Shown piece by piece: positions 7,138-12,889 of a stretch of 12,889 nt of DNA (its first letter is position 1; every line of letters begins with the position of its first letter). The DNA is taken from NCBI GenBank assembly GCA_025355595.1, contig JANXZI010000629.1:1-12889 (forward strand), read 5' to 3'. Source of the DNA: Spartobacteria bacterium. Lineage in GTDB: Bacteria; Verrucomicrobiota; Verrucomicrobiia; Chthoniobacterales; Chthoniobacteraceae. Position numbers and translations under genes: made by a program. The notes below the pieces were generated by a model. It was not told the DNA's origin and ran no database searches. It saw nothing but the letters and a program-made list of their open reading frames with translations.

Positions 7138-7860
7138 CTACGGTTCGCCGAGATTGCGCCGCAGGATTTCTTCGAGCCGCTTTGGATCGAGAATGGTGAT
7201 GGTTTTTCCCGCCACGCGGATCAGCTTCCGGTCGCGGAAGCCCGCGAGCGTGCGCGACAGCGTCTCGCTCACCGTGCCGAGTTCTGCAGCGAGGACGCGC
7301 TTCGTGCGGTCGAGCTGGATCTCGATCACGCCGCGCGGCAGCGGGCGCGGGCAGCGCTTCAGGAGCCAGTTCGCGAGGCGCGTTTCCACGTCCTTGAGCG
7401 TGAGATCGTCGAGCAGTCCGACCAGCACGCGCAGGTGCTGGCTCATCGATCCGAGCATCCGCAGCGCGAGTTCGGGGCGTCCCCGCAGGAGGCCGAGAAA
7501 ATCCGCCTTTGGCACGAGCAACACGGTCGTCTCCTCGATCGCACGCGCATCCGCCGGGTAGCCGCCCGCGCTCGCGAGCGCCGCCTCCGCGAAGGACTGC
7601 CCGGTGCGGAAGACGGAGATGACCTGTTCCTTCCCGCTCGCACTCACGCGATGCACATTCACCGCGCCGCGCTGCACGACGTAGAAGCCATCCGAGCCCG
7701 AGCCCTCGTGAAAAAGATACGCGCCCTTCGCGAATTCCTTCGCGACGACAAACGAGGCAATCGTATCGAGGTCCTCAGCCGGCAGGCCAGTGAAGAGCTG
7801 GCAGCCGCGCAGGGTGTTTGCAAAAACGATTTTGCGAAAGTCGGCGGTCGGGCTGGCCAT
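7138..7860 (-). CDS. Crp/Fnr-family regulator, likely NNR/DNR type
   Basis: 240 residues from the ATG at 7860; an in-frame TTG at 7896 would add 12 residues. Residues about 15-130 are a cyclic-nucleotide-binding-like sensor domain (CQLFTGLPAEDLDTIAS, GAYLFHEGSGSDGFYVVQRGAVNVHR). A long dimer helix spans about 131-160, then a winged helix-turn-helix. The recognition helix reads TVSETLSRTL; E199, S202 and R203 are the E-x-x-S-R set with which FNR-type proteins contact TTGA half-sites. The only cysteines are C20 and C170, so there is no FNR-type 4Fe-4S cluster, which fits NNR/DNR-like NO sensors better. It follows a DUF2249 gene by 44 bp behind a TTGA-N6-TCAA box, implying autoregulation and control of nirK, GYD and globin. 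Confidence 0.93.
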   Translation of the reverse strand: MASPTADFRKIVFANTLRGCQLFTGLPAEDLDTIASFVVAKEFAKGAYLFHEGSGSDGFYVVQRGAVNVHRVSASGKEQVISVFRTGQSFAEAALASAGGYPADARAIEETTVLLVPKADFLGLLRGRPELALRMLGSMSQHLRVLVGLLDDLTLKDVETRLANWLLKRCPRPLPRGVIEIQLDRTKRVLAAELGTVSETLSRTLAGFRDRKLIRVAGKTITILDPKRLEEILRRNLGEP

Positions 7861-7904
7861 CCGCGATTCATGCCGCACCGCAGTGTCGCAGCGCAATCAC
7901 GCAG

Positions 7905-8150
7905 CTAGGCCGCTTCCGTCTCGCGCCAAAAATACGTGACCCAGCTTCCGTCCGGTTGCGGCTCCACGCGCGACTCGAATTTCTCCCCCCGCAGTCTCTC
8001 GATGAGCGGCGACGGGAGAAACGGCGCGACGATCGCCAGACCCTCGCCCGGTTGGAGTGCGTCCACGCGTTTGCGGATTTCCGGAAAGGGCGCGATGCCC
8101 CGCGCGATCAGCTTCCGGACATCGAGGCGTTTGAAAGTGGGCGGAGTCAT
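7905..8150 (-). CDS. DUF2249-family small protein
   Basis: 81 residues from the ATG at 8150. The frame extends up to 8189, but that longer start would put translation within 5 bp of the regulatory box, so 8150 is preferred. The DUF2249 pattern is present: FKRLDVRKL, then IRKRVDALQPGEGLAIVAPFLPSPL, then DGSWVTYFWRE. The fold is TusA/SirA-like alpha/beta and the biochemical role is unknown. Genes of this family often occur beside denitrification and NO-response genes, which is the case here. First gene of an operon with the Crp/Fnr regulator. Confidence 0.87.
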   Translation of the reverse strand: MTPPTFKRLDVRKLIARGIAPFPEIRKRVDALQPGEGLAIVAPFLPSPLIERLRGEKFESRVEPQPDGSWVTYFWRETEAA

Positions 8151-8193
8151 ATCAGCGTTGCCACGGAAGTTCGCGCGACGCGGAAACACCGGC

Positions 8194-8209
8194 TTTGACG
8201 CAGGTCAAA
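8194..8209. promoter_or_regulatory. FNR/NNR-type box upstream of DUF2249-crp
   Basis: A perfect palindrome TTTGAC-GCAG-GTCAAA with core TTGACGCAGGTCAA (8195-8208). The centre at 8201.5 is 51.5 bp from the DUF2249 ATG, giving a leader of about 10 nt at -41.5 placement. It argues for the downstream start of DUF2249 and for autoregulation by the Crp/Fnr protein. Confidence 0.78.
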
Positions 8210-8245
8210 TCGCCAAGGGATTCGGGTGGAAAGCCACACGTGCAC

Positions 8246-8515
8246 TCAAGTCGGCTCCGGACTCGGATGATCGTGCCAATTTGATACTCTGACATTTTGC
8301 GCGGGGTGAACCGCTCGCACTTTATCGCGCAGAGTCCCTGCACGAAGTGGTTTGATCAGGAATTCACTGTCTTGAGCGATCAGCATTCTGGGAGCATTCC
8401 CTGATGTCACGATGATTCCGACTGCCGGATGTGTCGCGCGAAAACGGGATGCCAGCTCATCGCCGACCTTCGCAGGCGTCTGATCATCGGTCGCAGTATT
8501 TCTATCCTCGGCCCG
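8246..8515 (-). pseudogene. Decayed response-regulator receiver domain fragment
   Basis: An 89-codon open frame bounded by stops at 8516-8518 and 8246-8248, without a usable start before the similarity. It reads like the second half of a REC domain: a degenerate DDQTPAKVGDELASRFR (compare the phosphoacceptor D-x-x-MPGM-x-G-x-ELA region), then HPAVGIIVTSGNAP (beta-4 with the conserved T/S) and FLIKPLRAGTLRDKV (the conserved lysine-proline after beta-5). The first half, with the acidic pocket, is missing. It is probably the remnant of a sensor-kinase-receiver or response regulator cut by rearrangement. Together with the promoter DNA of DUF2249-crp (8151-8245) and an unremarkable 89 bp before the SDR gene, it fills the 454-bp gap between genes. 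Confidence 0.6.
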
Positions 8516-8604
8516 TCAGGAGTCCGCCTGTGAGCGCCAATGCCGTGCACGTTCCCGCTCGCACGACGGGGATGCATCTGTAAGTTCCGCGGCCCTTTCG
8601 TCCC

Positions 8605-10158
8605 ATGTCTGACCAACCTATCAACAACAGCGCGCCTGACGCGGAGGCCATGCGAGCCGCTGTCGAATTGCTGGAGCGCGTCGCCAAAGATCGGGCGCTG
8701 CTCGTGGCGATGCCCGAGGCGGAGCGCACGCGGCTCGTGCAGGCGGCGGGTGAGGTTTTTTGCCCCGACCTCAAGGAGCGTCGCCGCCTCGTGAAGGCGA
8801 AGACGCGCCAGCGCAAGAACGAGCAGATCGTGCGCGACCAGAGCCAGCTCGCCGAGACGGGCATCCGCAAGCTGCGCAGGGAAAAAATCTTCACGACGCC
8901 GAGCGCTTTTCCGCCGCTCGATTTCAAGCAGGGGGAGGTGGAGGGCGATGCGGAGTTCCGCGAAGTTGTGCAGCCGCAGAACTGCTATATCTGCAAGCAG
9001 GACTACTCGGCGATTCATCACTTCTACGACCAGCTCTGCCCGGCGTGTGCGGAGCTGAATTTCCGCAAACGCACCGAGACGGCGGACCTGCGCGGACGCG
9101 TGGCGCTGCTCACCGGCGGGCGCGTGAAGATCGGCTACCAGGCCGGCATCAAGCTGCTGCGCGCCGGGGCGCATCTGATCGTGAGCACGCGGTTCCCGCG
9201 CGACTCGGCGGCGCGCTATGCGCAGGAGCCGGACTTTGCGGAGTGGGGAGACCGGCTGGAAATTTTCGGCCTCGATCTGCGGCACACGCCGAGCGTGGAG
9301 GCGTTTTGCAGGCACCTGCTTGCGACGCGCGAGCGGCTGGATTTCATCATCAACAACGCGTGCCAGACGGTGCGACGTCCGCCGGATTTTTACGAGCACA
9401 TGATGCAGGGCGAGGTGGCAACACTCGAGGCGATGCCGGAAAATGTGCGTCATCTTCTCGGCGCATACGAGGGGCTGCGCGGATACCACATGCTGCCCGA
9501 GGGCCAGGGTGATCGCGGGCTCGCGGAGCAGCGCATTTCGGAAGTCGCGGGGCTCACGCACGCCGCCGCCCTCTCGCAGGTGCCGATGCTGCCGGATGAA
9601 TTTGCCGCACAGAAGGATCTCTTCCCCGAGGGCCGGCTCGATCAGGATTTGCAGCAGGTGGATTTGCGCGAGCGCAACTCGTGGCGGCTCATGCTTGCCG
9701 AAGTGCCCGCGGTCGAGTTGCTCGAGGTGCATCTCGTGAATGCCATCGCGCCCTTCATCATCAATGCGCGCCTGAAGCCGCTCATGCTCCGCACGCCCGA
9801 GCGCGACAAGCACATCGTGAACGTCTCCGCGGTCGAGGGACAATTTTACCGTAGCTTCAAGACGACGCGCCACCCGCACACGAATATGGCCAAGGCCGCG
9901 CTGAACATGATGACACGCACCTCCGCCACCGACTACTTCGCCAGCGGCATCCACATGAACAGCGTGGACACCGGCTGGGTGACCGACGAAGACCCCGCGC
10001 AAATCGCCGCGCGCAAAGTCGAGGAGCACCGCTTCCATCCGCCGCTCGACATCGTGGACGGCGCGGCGCGGATCGTGGATCCGATCGTCGCGGGCTTCAA
10101 CACGGGCGAACATGTGTGGGGAAAATTCCTGAAGGACTACCAGCCGACGAACTGGTGA
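8605..10158 (+). CDS. SDR-family oxidoreductase-like protein with N-terminal zinc ribbon
   Basis: 517 residues from the ATG at 8605. Residues about 1-120 are charged and helical (KERRRLVKAKTRQRKNEQ). Residues 127-148 form a zinc-binding C-x2-C ... C-x2-C (C127, C130, C145, C148). Residues about 160-500 are a short-chain dehydrogenase/reductase Rossmann fold: TGGRVKIG as nucleotide loop, DFIINNA at 246-252, NVSAVEGQ with S408, and K430. The usual Tyr of Y-x3-K is replaced by T426 (HTNMAK), so ordinary SDR chemistry is doubtful. A long insertion (about 258-375) sits between the NNA and Ser motifs, rich in EGLRGYHMLPEG-type sequence. Cytoplasmic, substrate unknown. It stands apart from the NO module and is convergent with the cupin-like gene. 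Fold confident, function unknown. Confidence 0.85.
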   Translation: MSDQPINNSAPDAEAMRAAVELLERVAKDRALLVAMPEAERTRLVQAAGEVFCPDLKERRRLVKAKTRQRKNEQIVRDQSQLAETGIRKLRREKIFTTPSAFPPLDFKQGEVEGDAEFREVVQPQNCYICKQDYSAIHHFYDQLCPACAELNFRKRTETADLRGRVALLTGGRVKIGYQAGIKLLRAGAHLIVSTRFPRDSAARYAQEPDFAEWGDRLEIFGLDLRHTPSVEAFCRHLLATRERLDFIINNACQTVRRPPDFYEHMMQGEVATLEAMPENVRHLLGAYEGLRGYHMLPEGQGDRGLAEQRISEVAGLTHAAALSQVPMLPDEFAAQKDLFPEGRLDQDLQQVDLRERNSWRLMLAEVPAVELLEVHLVNAIAPFIINARLKPLMLRTPERDKHIVNVSAVEGQFYRSFKTTRHPHTNMAKAALNMMTRTSATDYFASGIHMNSVDTGWVTDEDPAQIAARKVEEHRFHPPLDIVDGAARIVDPIVAGFNTGEHVWGKFLKDYQPTNW

Positions 10159-10354
10159 AGATTCGCCGGCCCGACCCCCGTCTCACGGCCGGTGTTCCGC
10201 GTGCTTCCCGTTTTCTCAGCTAAAGCGCAGCGACCGGGGGCGGTAGCGCCCGAAGACGGCGGCAGAGAAACGAATCAAAACGTGGCGTCGCGCGTGGCGG
10301 GGGCGTCAACTCTTGCCGGCTCGCGTCCGAAATCCGTCGCCTCGGCGACGCACG
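10159..10354. other. Convergent intergenic region with weak hairpins
   Basis: Between the convergent SDR and cupin stops there are GC-rich inverted repeats: CCGGCC/GGCCGG (10166-10171 and 10187-10192), GGGCG-GTAG-CGCCC (10238-10251) and GTCGCC-TC-GGCGAC (10336-10349). None has a following T-run, so they are at best weak candidates for transcription ends. No gene is seen here. Confidence 0.35.
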
Positions 10355-11575
10355 TCAGACGACCAGCACACGCAGGCTCGAATCTGCGAAGGCGGTGCGG
10401 AGTTCCTTCACGGCTGCGGCGGGCAGGGCACTCATGGCGGGTGGGAGTTTTTTGCCGCCTTTCATGAAGTGCTTCAGCGCGGCCAGGAAAAGTTCTGGCT
10501 GCGCTTCGCCGGCGATTTCCAGCGTCTCGGGGAAGGATGCGTCGAGGATCGTGATGCCGTATTCCGACACCTCGGCCAGCTCCTCCGCCCAGCGCAGGAC
10601 GATCTCCACGGGCGCTTCGTCTGGGAAACGCTGGGCCACCAGCGCGAGTAGGTCGGCGCGCGTGGGAGCGTTCATCAGCAGCGCGAGGAAGAACCGGTGC
10701 TCGGGCTCCGTGACCATGCCGCGCAGGCCTTTGATGGCATCCCGCCGCGCCTCCTCCTCCAGGGTCGCCGCGACTCCGGCTGCGAGCGTGCCGTGCCTTT
10801 TTACAAACACCCTGAGCGTGGGCTCCCATGGGCCGAGGTTTTGCAGATGGCGCCGGCAGTTTTGCAGCACGTAAAAGCCGCGTTCGAAATCCAGCGTGGC
10901 GATCATTTTTAACACCAAGTCCGCATAGGTGGGGTTTTCGGTTTGCTCCAGCACGTCGAGCAGTTGGCGGCGGCGCATCATGAGCGGGTCGCTGAAGACC
11001 GGGTCCAGCGCGATGTGCGGCGGGAGGTAATTGAACTGCGGCCCCGTCCCCGGATCATGCTGCGTGCGCACGACGACCGTGACCGACGGCGTATCGAGAT
11101 GGAACAGCGAGTGGATGGAGCGCGGGCCCGAGATGATCGGCACGGTGCGGCCGGTTTCCAGCAGTTCGATGTGCTTCATCCGCACATCACCGATGCGGAA
11201 GTAGGGTGTCACGGTCCGCGCATTTTCAAACGCGTAGATCGCGTGAATGCTGGACCCGCTCATGACATGGAATGCCCCGGAGAATTCGTGCTGGTGGATG
11301 GCCGTGGTGCCCTCCATCCAAAACAGGAGCTGGATGTAAAATCGCGCGTCGCTGTAGGCCACGAGTTCCGGCTGGCCGAAGCCCGAGTCGGTCTGGAAAG
11401 GCTGCGTGTCATCGAGCAGGAATTCGCACACCAGCGCCGGCAGATCCACATGCTCCGCCGGAGCCCGCTCCTCCAGCGCCGCGCGCGCGATTCCGGGGAA
11501 CTTCGTCAGCGAAAAATTCTCGCGCTTCCAGCGTTCCAAAACGGCGTCGCCGAGTTGCTTGAAAAATGGATCCAT
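10355..11575 (-). CDS. Uncharacterised cupin-like protein
   Basis: 406 residues from the ATG at 11575. I do not recognise a named family. The N-terminal half looks like a cupin metal site: TTAIHQHEFSGAFHVMSG provides H94, H96 and H103 in the H-x-H-x-F-x-G layout of cupin motif 1, and GPRSIHSLFHL (H155, H159) fits motif 2, followed by SVTVVVRTQHD. The C-terminal half (about 200-406) is helical and leucine/alanine-rich (for example LMMRRRQLLDVLEQTENP and ATLEEEARRDAIKGL) and looks like a separate helical domain. There is no signal peptide, so it should be cytoplasmic. A metal-dependent dioxygenase-like or a sensory/binding role is possible; neither is shown. It is convergent with the SDR gene, and a 44-bp copy of the SDR 3' part lies 54 bp upstream of its start. 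Confidence 0.75.
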   Translation of the reverse strand: MDPFFKQLGDAVLERWKRENFSLTKFPGIARAALEERAPAEHVDLPALVCEFLLDDTQPFQTDSGFGQPELVAYSDARFYIQLLFWMEGTTAIHQHEFSGAFHVMSGSSIHAIYAFENARTVTPYFRIGDVRMKHIELLETGRTVPIISGPRSIHSLFHLDTPSVTVVVRTQHDPGTGPQFNYLPPHIALDPVFSDPLMMRRRQLLDVLEQTENPTYADLVLKMIATLDFERGFYVLQNCRRHLQNLGPWEPTLRVFVKRHGTLAAGVAATLEEEARRDAIKGLRGMVTEPEHRFFLALLMNAPTRADLLALVAQRFPDEAPVEIVLRWAEELAEVSEYGITILDASFPETLEIAGEAQPELFLAALKHFMKGGKKLPPAMSALPAAAVKELRTAFADSSLRVLVV

Positions 11576-11629
11576 GCGCGGAGGCTAACACGGATCGTGG
11601 AGGCACAAGATCCGTTCCCCGTCCGGGAC

Positions 11630-11673
11630 GTGAACACTGGCTGGGTGACGGACGAAGACCCCGCGCCCATCGC
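11630..11673 (+). repeat. Fragment duplicated from the SDR gene
   Basis: These 44 bases match 9964-10007 in the SDR gene at 39 positions in direct orientation, and both read the peptide TGWVTDEDPA. The copy stops abruptly at both ends and is joined in frame to the autotransporter remnant. It cannot encode an enzyme. It is the footprint of a partial duplication or recombination. Confidence 0.75.
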
Positions 11674-12399
11674 GCAGGGATCCTTCACGGCGATCCTGGG
11701 CCTCACGCCAAACCAGCAGGCCGTCGCCGCCGCGCTTGACCGCGTCGCCGCACAGCTCGCCAACAAGACCGGCCTGCTTGCGGAGTTTAATTTCCTCGAC
11801 ACGCAGCCGCTCAGCACGCTCCCCGGCAACCTCGACAAAATCGTGCCCGAAGAATTGACCGCGATTTTTCCAACGCCGTAGCCCTCGCAAACGTGCAGTC
11901 CGCCAACCTCCAGCGCCGCATGGATGACCTCCGCAGCGGCACGCCGACCACCACCGCCTCCGGCCTCGCCGCCGCGGGCAGCGGCCCGAGCTTCAGCGGC
12001 GGAATTGCCGGCCCGACAGGCAGGCACAGCAAGGAAGTCGCGCCCGCGAACGAGGACCGCTGGGGCGCATTTCTCACCGGCAGCGGCGAGTTCACCCGCG
12101 TCGGCAGCACCACGAATGCCGCGGGCTTCCACTTCGAGACCGCCGGCGTCACCGGCGGCCTCGACTACCGCGTAAACGATTACTTCGCCATCGGCCTCGA
12201 CTTTGGCTACGTCGGCACCACCGCGACCCTCGTGAATGGCGGCAGCATGGACACCGACGGCGGCCGCCTCGGCCTCTACGCCACCGACTTCAACAAAAAC
12301 TTCCATGTGGACGCAGCCGTGAACAGTGGCTTCAACAGCTACCGGACTAGGCGCGTCACGCCGAACAACACTGTCGCCATCGGCAAAATAAAGCCCTGA
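11674..12399 (+). pseudogene. Truncated, frameshifted autotransporter (passenger end plus partial beta-barrel)
   Basis: The first frame (to a stop at 11879-11881) reads an autotransporter linker: LGLTPNQQAVAAALDRV, then LSTLPGNLDKIVPEELTAIF. The similarity continues in the next frame from about 11870 (NAVALANVQSANLQRRMDD), so one base is missing from the T-run at 11865-11869; adding one T restores a continuous frame. A Ser/Gly/Thr-rich spacer follows, then the start of a beta-barrel (RWGAFLTGSGEFTRVG, GGLDYRVNDYFAIGLDFGYVG, GRLGLYATDF). Only about 110 of the usual roughly 280 barrel residues remain before a stop inside a hairpin repeat. There is no start or signal peptide, and the 5' end is joined to an SDR fragment. 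It cannot make a working outer-membrane protein. The frameshift alone could be a sequencing error, but the two truncations are not explained by that. Confidence 0.72.
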
Positions 12400-12437
12400 A
12401 AGGGCGAGACAACATGGAGCCGCCCGTTCAGGGCTTT
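12390..12437. repeat. Hairpin repeat (REP-like), inverted 17-bp arms
   Basis: Arms AAAGCCCTGAAAGGGCG (12390-12406) and its inverted copy CGCCCGTTCAGGGCTTT (12421-12437) match at 16 of 17 positions around a 14-nt loop. This type of AAGCCCTGAAAGGGCG palindrome is a familiar dispersed intergenic repeat in PVC-group genomes (from memory). It marks the exact 3' breakpoint of the autotransporter remnant. On the minus strand it also lies downstream of the DUF1501 gene and could act as an RNA hairpin there. 12438-12558 holds no recognised gene. Confidence 0.7.
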
Positions 12438-12558
12438 GCCCGGACCCGCCGCGGACAGTCCGTGCAGCGCGTCGTAGCCGCGCTCGGGAGAGAGCGTGCG
12501 CAGGCTCCCGCCCACGCCTACTGCATCCCAAGCTTCCGACCATTTACGAAAATTCAGC

Positions 12559-12813
12559 TCAGCCCCAGAAACCTTTCAGCGTTTCCTTTTCCGGAATTAC
12601 CAGCGGGAATTTCTTGCTCAGCGCGTGCGTGGCGATGCCGGCATATTCGCGCAACGCGGTGTGGAGGTGCTCGGGGCGGATCTTGATTCCCTTTTCCTGA
12701 TCACACACGAGCGACTTCGGATCGAGCGGCACGCCGAACTGCTTCTCATCCGTCGCGCCGATGACGCGGTTGCCCCTGATGCGCGGCCCGAGGAACATCG
12801 CCGATCCGATGGA
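12559..12813 (-). CDS. DUF1501-family protein, C-terminal part only
   Basis: The stop is at 12559. Reading upstream, the recognisable protein extends to about 12813 (SIGSAMFLGPRIRGNRVIG, ATDEKQFGVPLDPKSLV, KIRPEHLHTALREYAGI, ending EKETLKGFWG). This matches the C-terminus of DUF1501 proteins, a large family of Tat-exported alkaline-phosphatase-fold proteins expanded in Planctomycetes and Verrucomicrobiota, often encoded beside DUF1800 or cytochrome-containing DUF1549/DUF1553 proteins. The rest of the gene should continue upstream, but at about 12813-12816 the sequence switches to an inverted copy of itself, so the true N-terminal part is not in the window. An ATG at 12798 gives a 79-codon frame but is internal to the family, not the real start. 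Confidence 0.7.
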   Translation of the reverse strand, partial: SIGSAMFLGPRIRGNRVIGATDEKQFGVPLDPKSLVCDQEKGIKIRPEHLHTALREYAGIATHALSKKFPLVIPEKETLKGFWG

Positions 12814-12889
12814 TAAGAAGCAGTTCGGCGTGCCGCTCGATCCGAAGTCGCTCGTGTGTGATCAGGAAAAGGGAATCAAGATCCGCCCC
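12673..12889. repeat. Perfect 74-bp inverted repeat of DUF1501 coding DNA at the window end
   Basis: Bases 12816-12889 are the exact reverse complement of 12673-12746, with a 69-bp centre; similarity decays quickly inside the centre (mismatches at 12815, 12810 and 12804-12806). The right arm therefore reads the same DUF1501 peptide (KQFGVPLDPKSLVCDQE) on the plus strand. The arm runs to the last base, so its full length is unknown. This is either a real inverted duplication or a fold-back chimera of the assembly. Confidence 0.9.

Noticed and set aside
8281..8294. A fourth FNR-like site, TTGATACTCTGACA
   Set aside because: Only one half-site is good, it lies inside the receiver remnant, and no gene start is at a suitable distance.
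8152..8343. 63-codon minus-strand frame between the crp operon and the SDR gene
   Set aside because: It overlaps the regulatory box and the receiver remnant in another frame and resembles nothing.
8407..10113. 568-codon open frame on the minus strand
   Set aside because: It is antisense to the SDR-like gene and reads as Arg/His/Leu-rich low-similarity sequence. High-GC codon bias keeps antisense frames open.
10238..10251. Rho-independent terminator between the convergent SDR and cupin genes
   Set aside because: The hairpin is short and has no T-run on either strand.
10943..11629. Upstream part of a 312-codon plus-strand frame (10943-11881)
   Set aside because: This part is mostly antisense of the cupin-like gene; only the tail after 11629 has similarity, and it is listed as an SDR fragment and an autotransporter remnant.
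11506..12543. 345-codon Gly/Ala/Val-rich open frame on the minus strand
   Set aside because: Antisense of the autotransporter remnant; its glycine richness mirrors the opposite strand and no domain is seen.
12559..12798. Treating the DUF1501 frame from the ATG at 12798 as a complete 79-residue gene
   Set aside because: The family similarity continues upstream of that ATG to about 12813, so the Met is internal and the gene is cut by the fold-back.

Overview
The window is high-GC DNA and probably comes from the Verrucomicrobiota (or the wider PVC group). No 16S gene is present, so this is inferred from gene content: a secreted DUF2341/LamG protein, a PAS-AraC regulator, an autotransporter-type passenger/barrel remnant, the C-terminus of a DUF1501 protein, and dispersed repeats built on the heptamer CGCAAAG.

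Layout. 1-1624 (-) is a secreted DUF2341/LamG surface protein running off the left edge, divergent from a PAS-AraC regulator (1813-2562, +). 2566-6137 (-) is a tight operon transcribed nirK, SUMF1-like, SCO, NnrS-like: a three-domain copper nitrite reductase with a C-terminal cytochrome c, a formylglycine-enzyme-fold lipoprotein, a copper chaperone, and a half-length NnrS membrane protein. Divergent from nirK lie a small GYD-domain protein (6259-6543, +) and a group III truncated globin (6645-7130, +). Facing them is an operon of a DUF2249 protein and a Crp/Fnr regulator (8150-7138, -). 8246-8515 (-) is a decayed response-regulator receiver fragment. 8605-10158 (+) is a zinc-ribbon SDR-like protein, convergent with an uncharacterised cupin-like protein (11575-10355, -). 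From 11576 to the right edge the DNA is a gene graveyard: a 44-bp copy of part of the SDR gene, a frameshifted and truncated autotransporter, a hairpin repeat, and the C-terminus of a DUF1501 gene whose sequence folds back on itself as a perfect inverted repeat at the window end.

How it fits together. The central 5.6 kb (2566-8209) reads as one nitrite/NO module. Three palindromes of the form TTGA-N6-TCAA (FNR/NNR/DNR type) lie upstream of every transcription unit in it: one shared between nirK and the GYD gene, one before the globin, one before DUF2249-crp. The distance from box centre to start codon is 51-64 bp in all four directions. The encoded Crp/Fnr protein has the E-x-x-S-R recognition-helix residues expected to read such a box and no FNR-type cysteine cluster, so a self-regulated NO- or nitrite-responsive regulon is the simplest reading. 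NirK makes NO, SCO and possibly the SUMF1-like protein help assemble it, and the globin, GYD and DUF2249 proteins are candidates for NO binding or damage control. No NO reductase is visible in the window.

The most unusual points are the SCO gene whose signal peptide is encoded by an inverted CGCAAAG repeat, the truncated NnrS, the SUMF1-like protein that appears to lack the second catalytic cysteine, the SDR-like protein lacking the catalytic tyrosine, and the fold-back DUF1501 sequence at the right edge.
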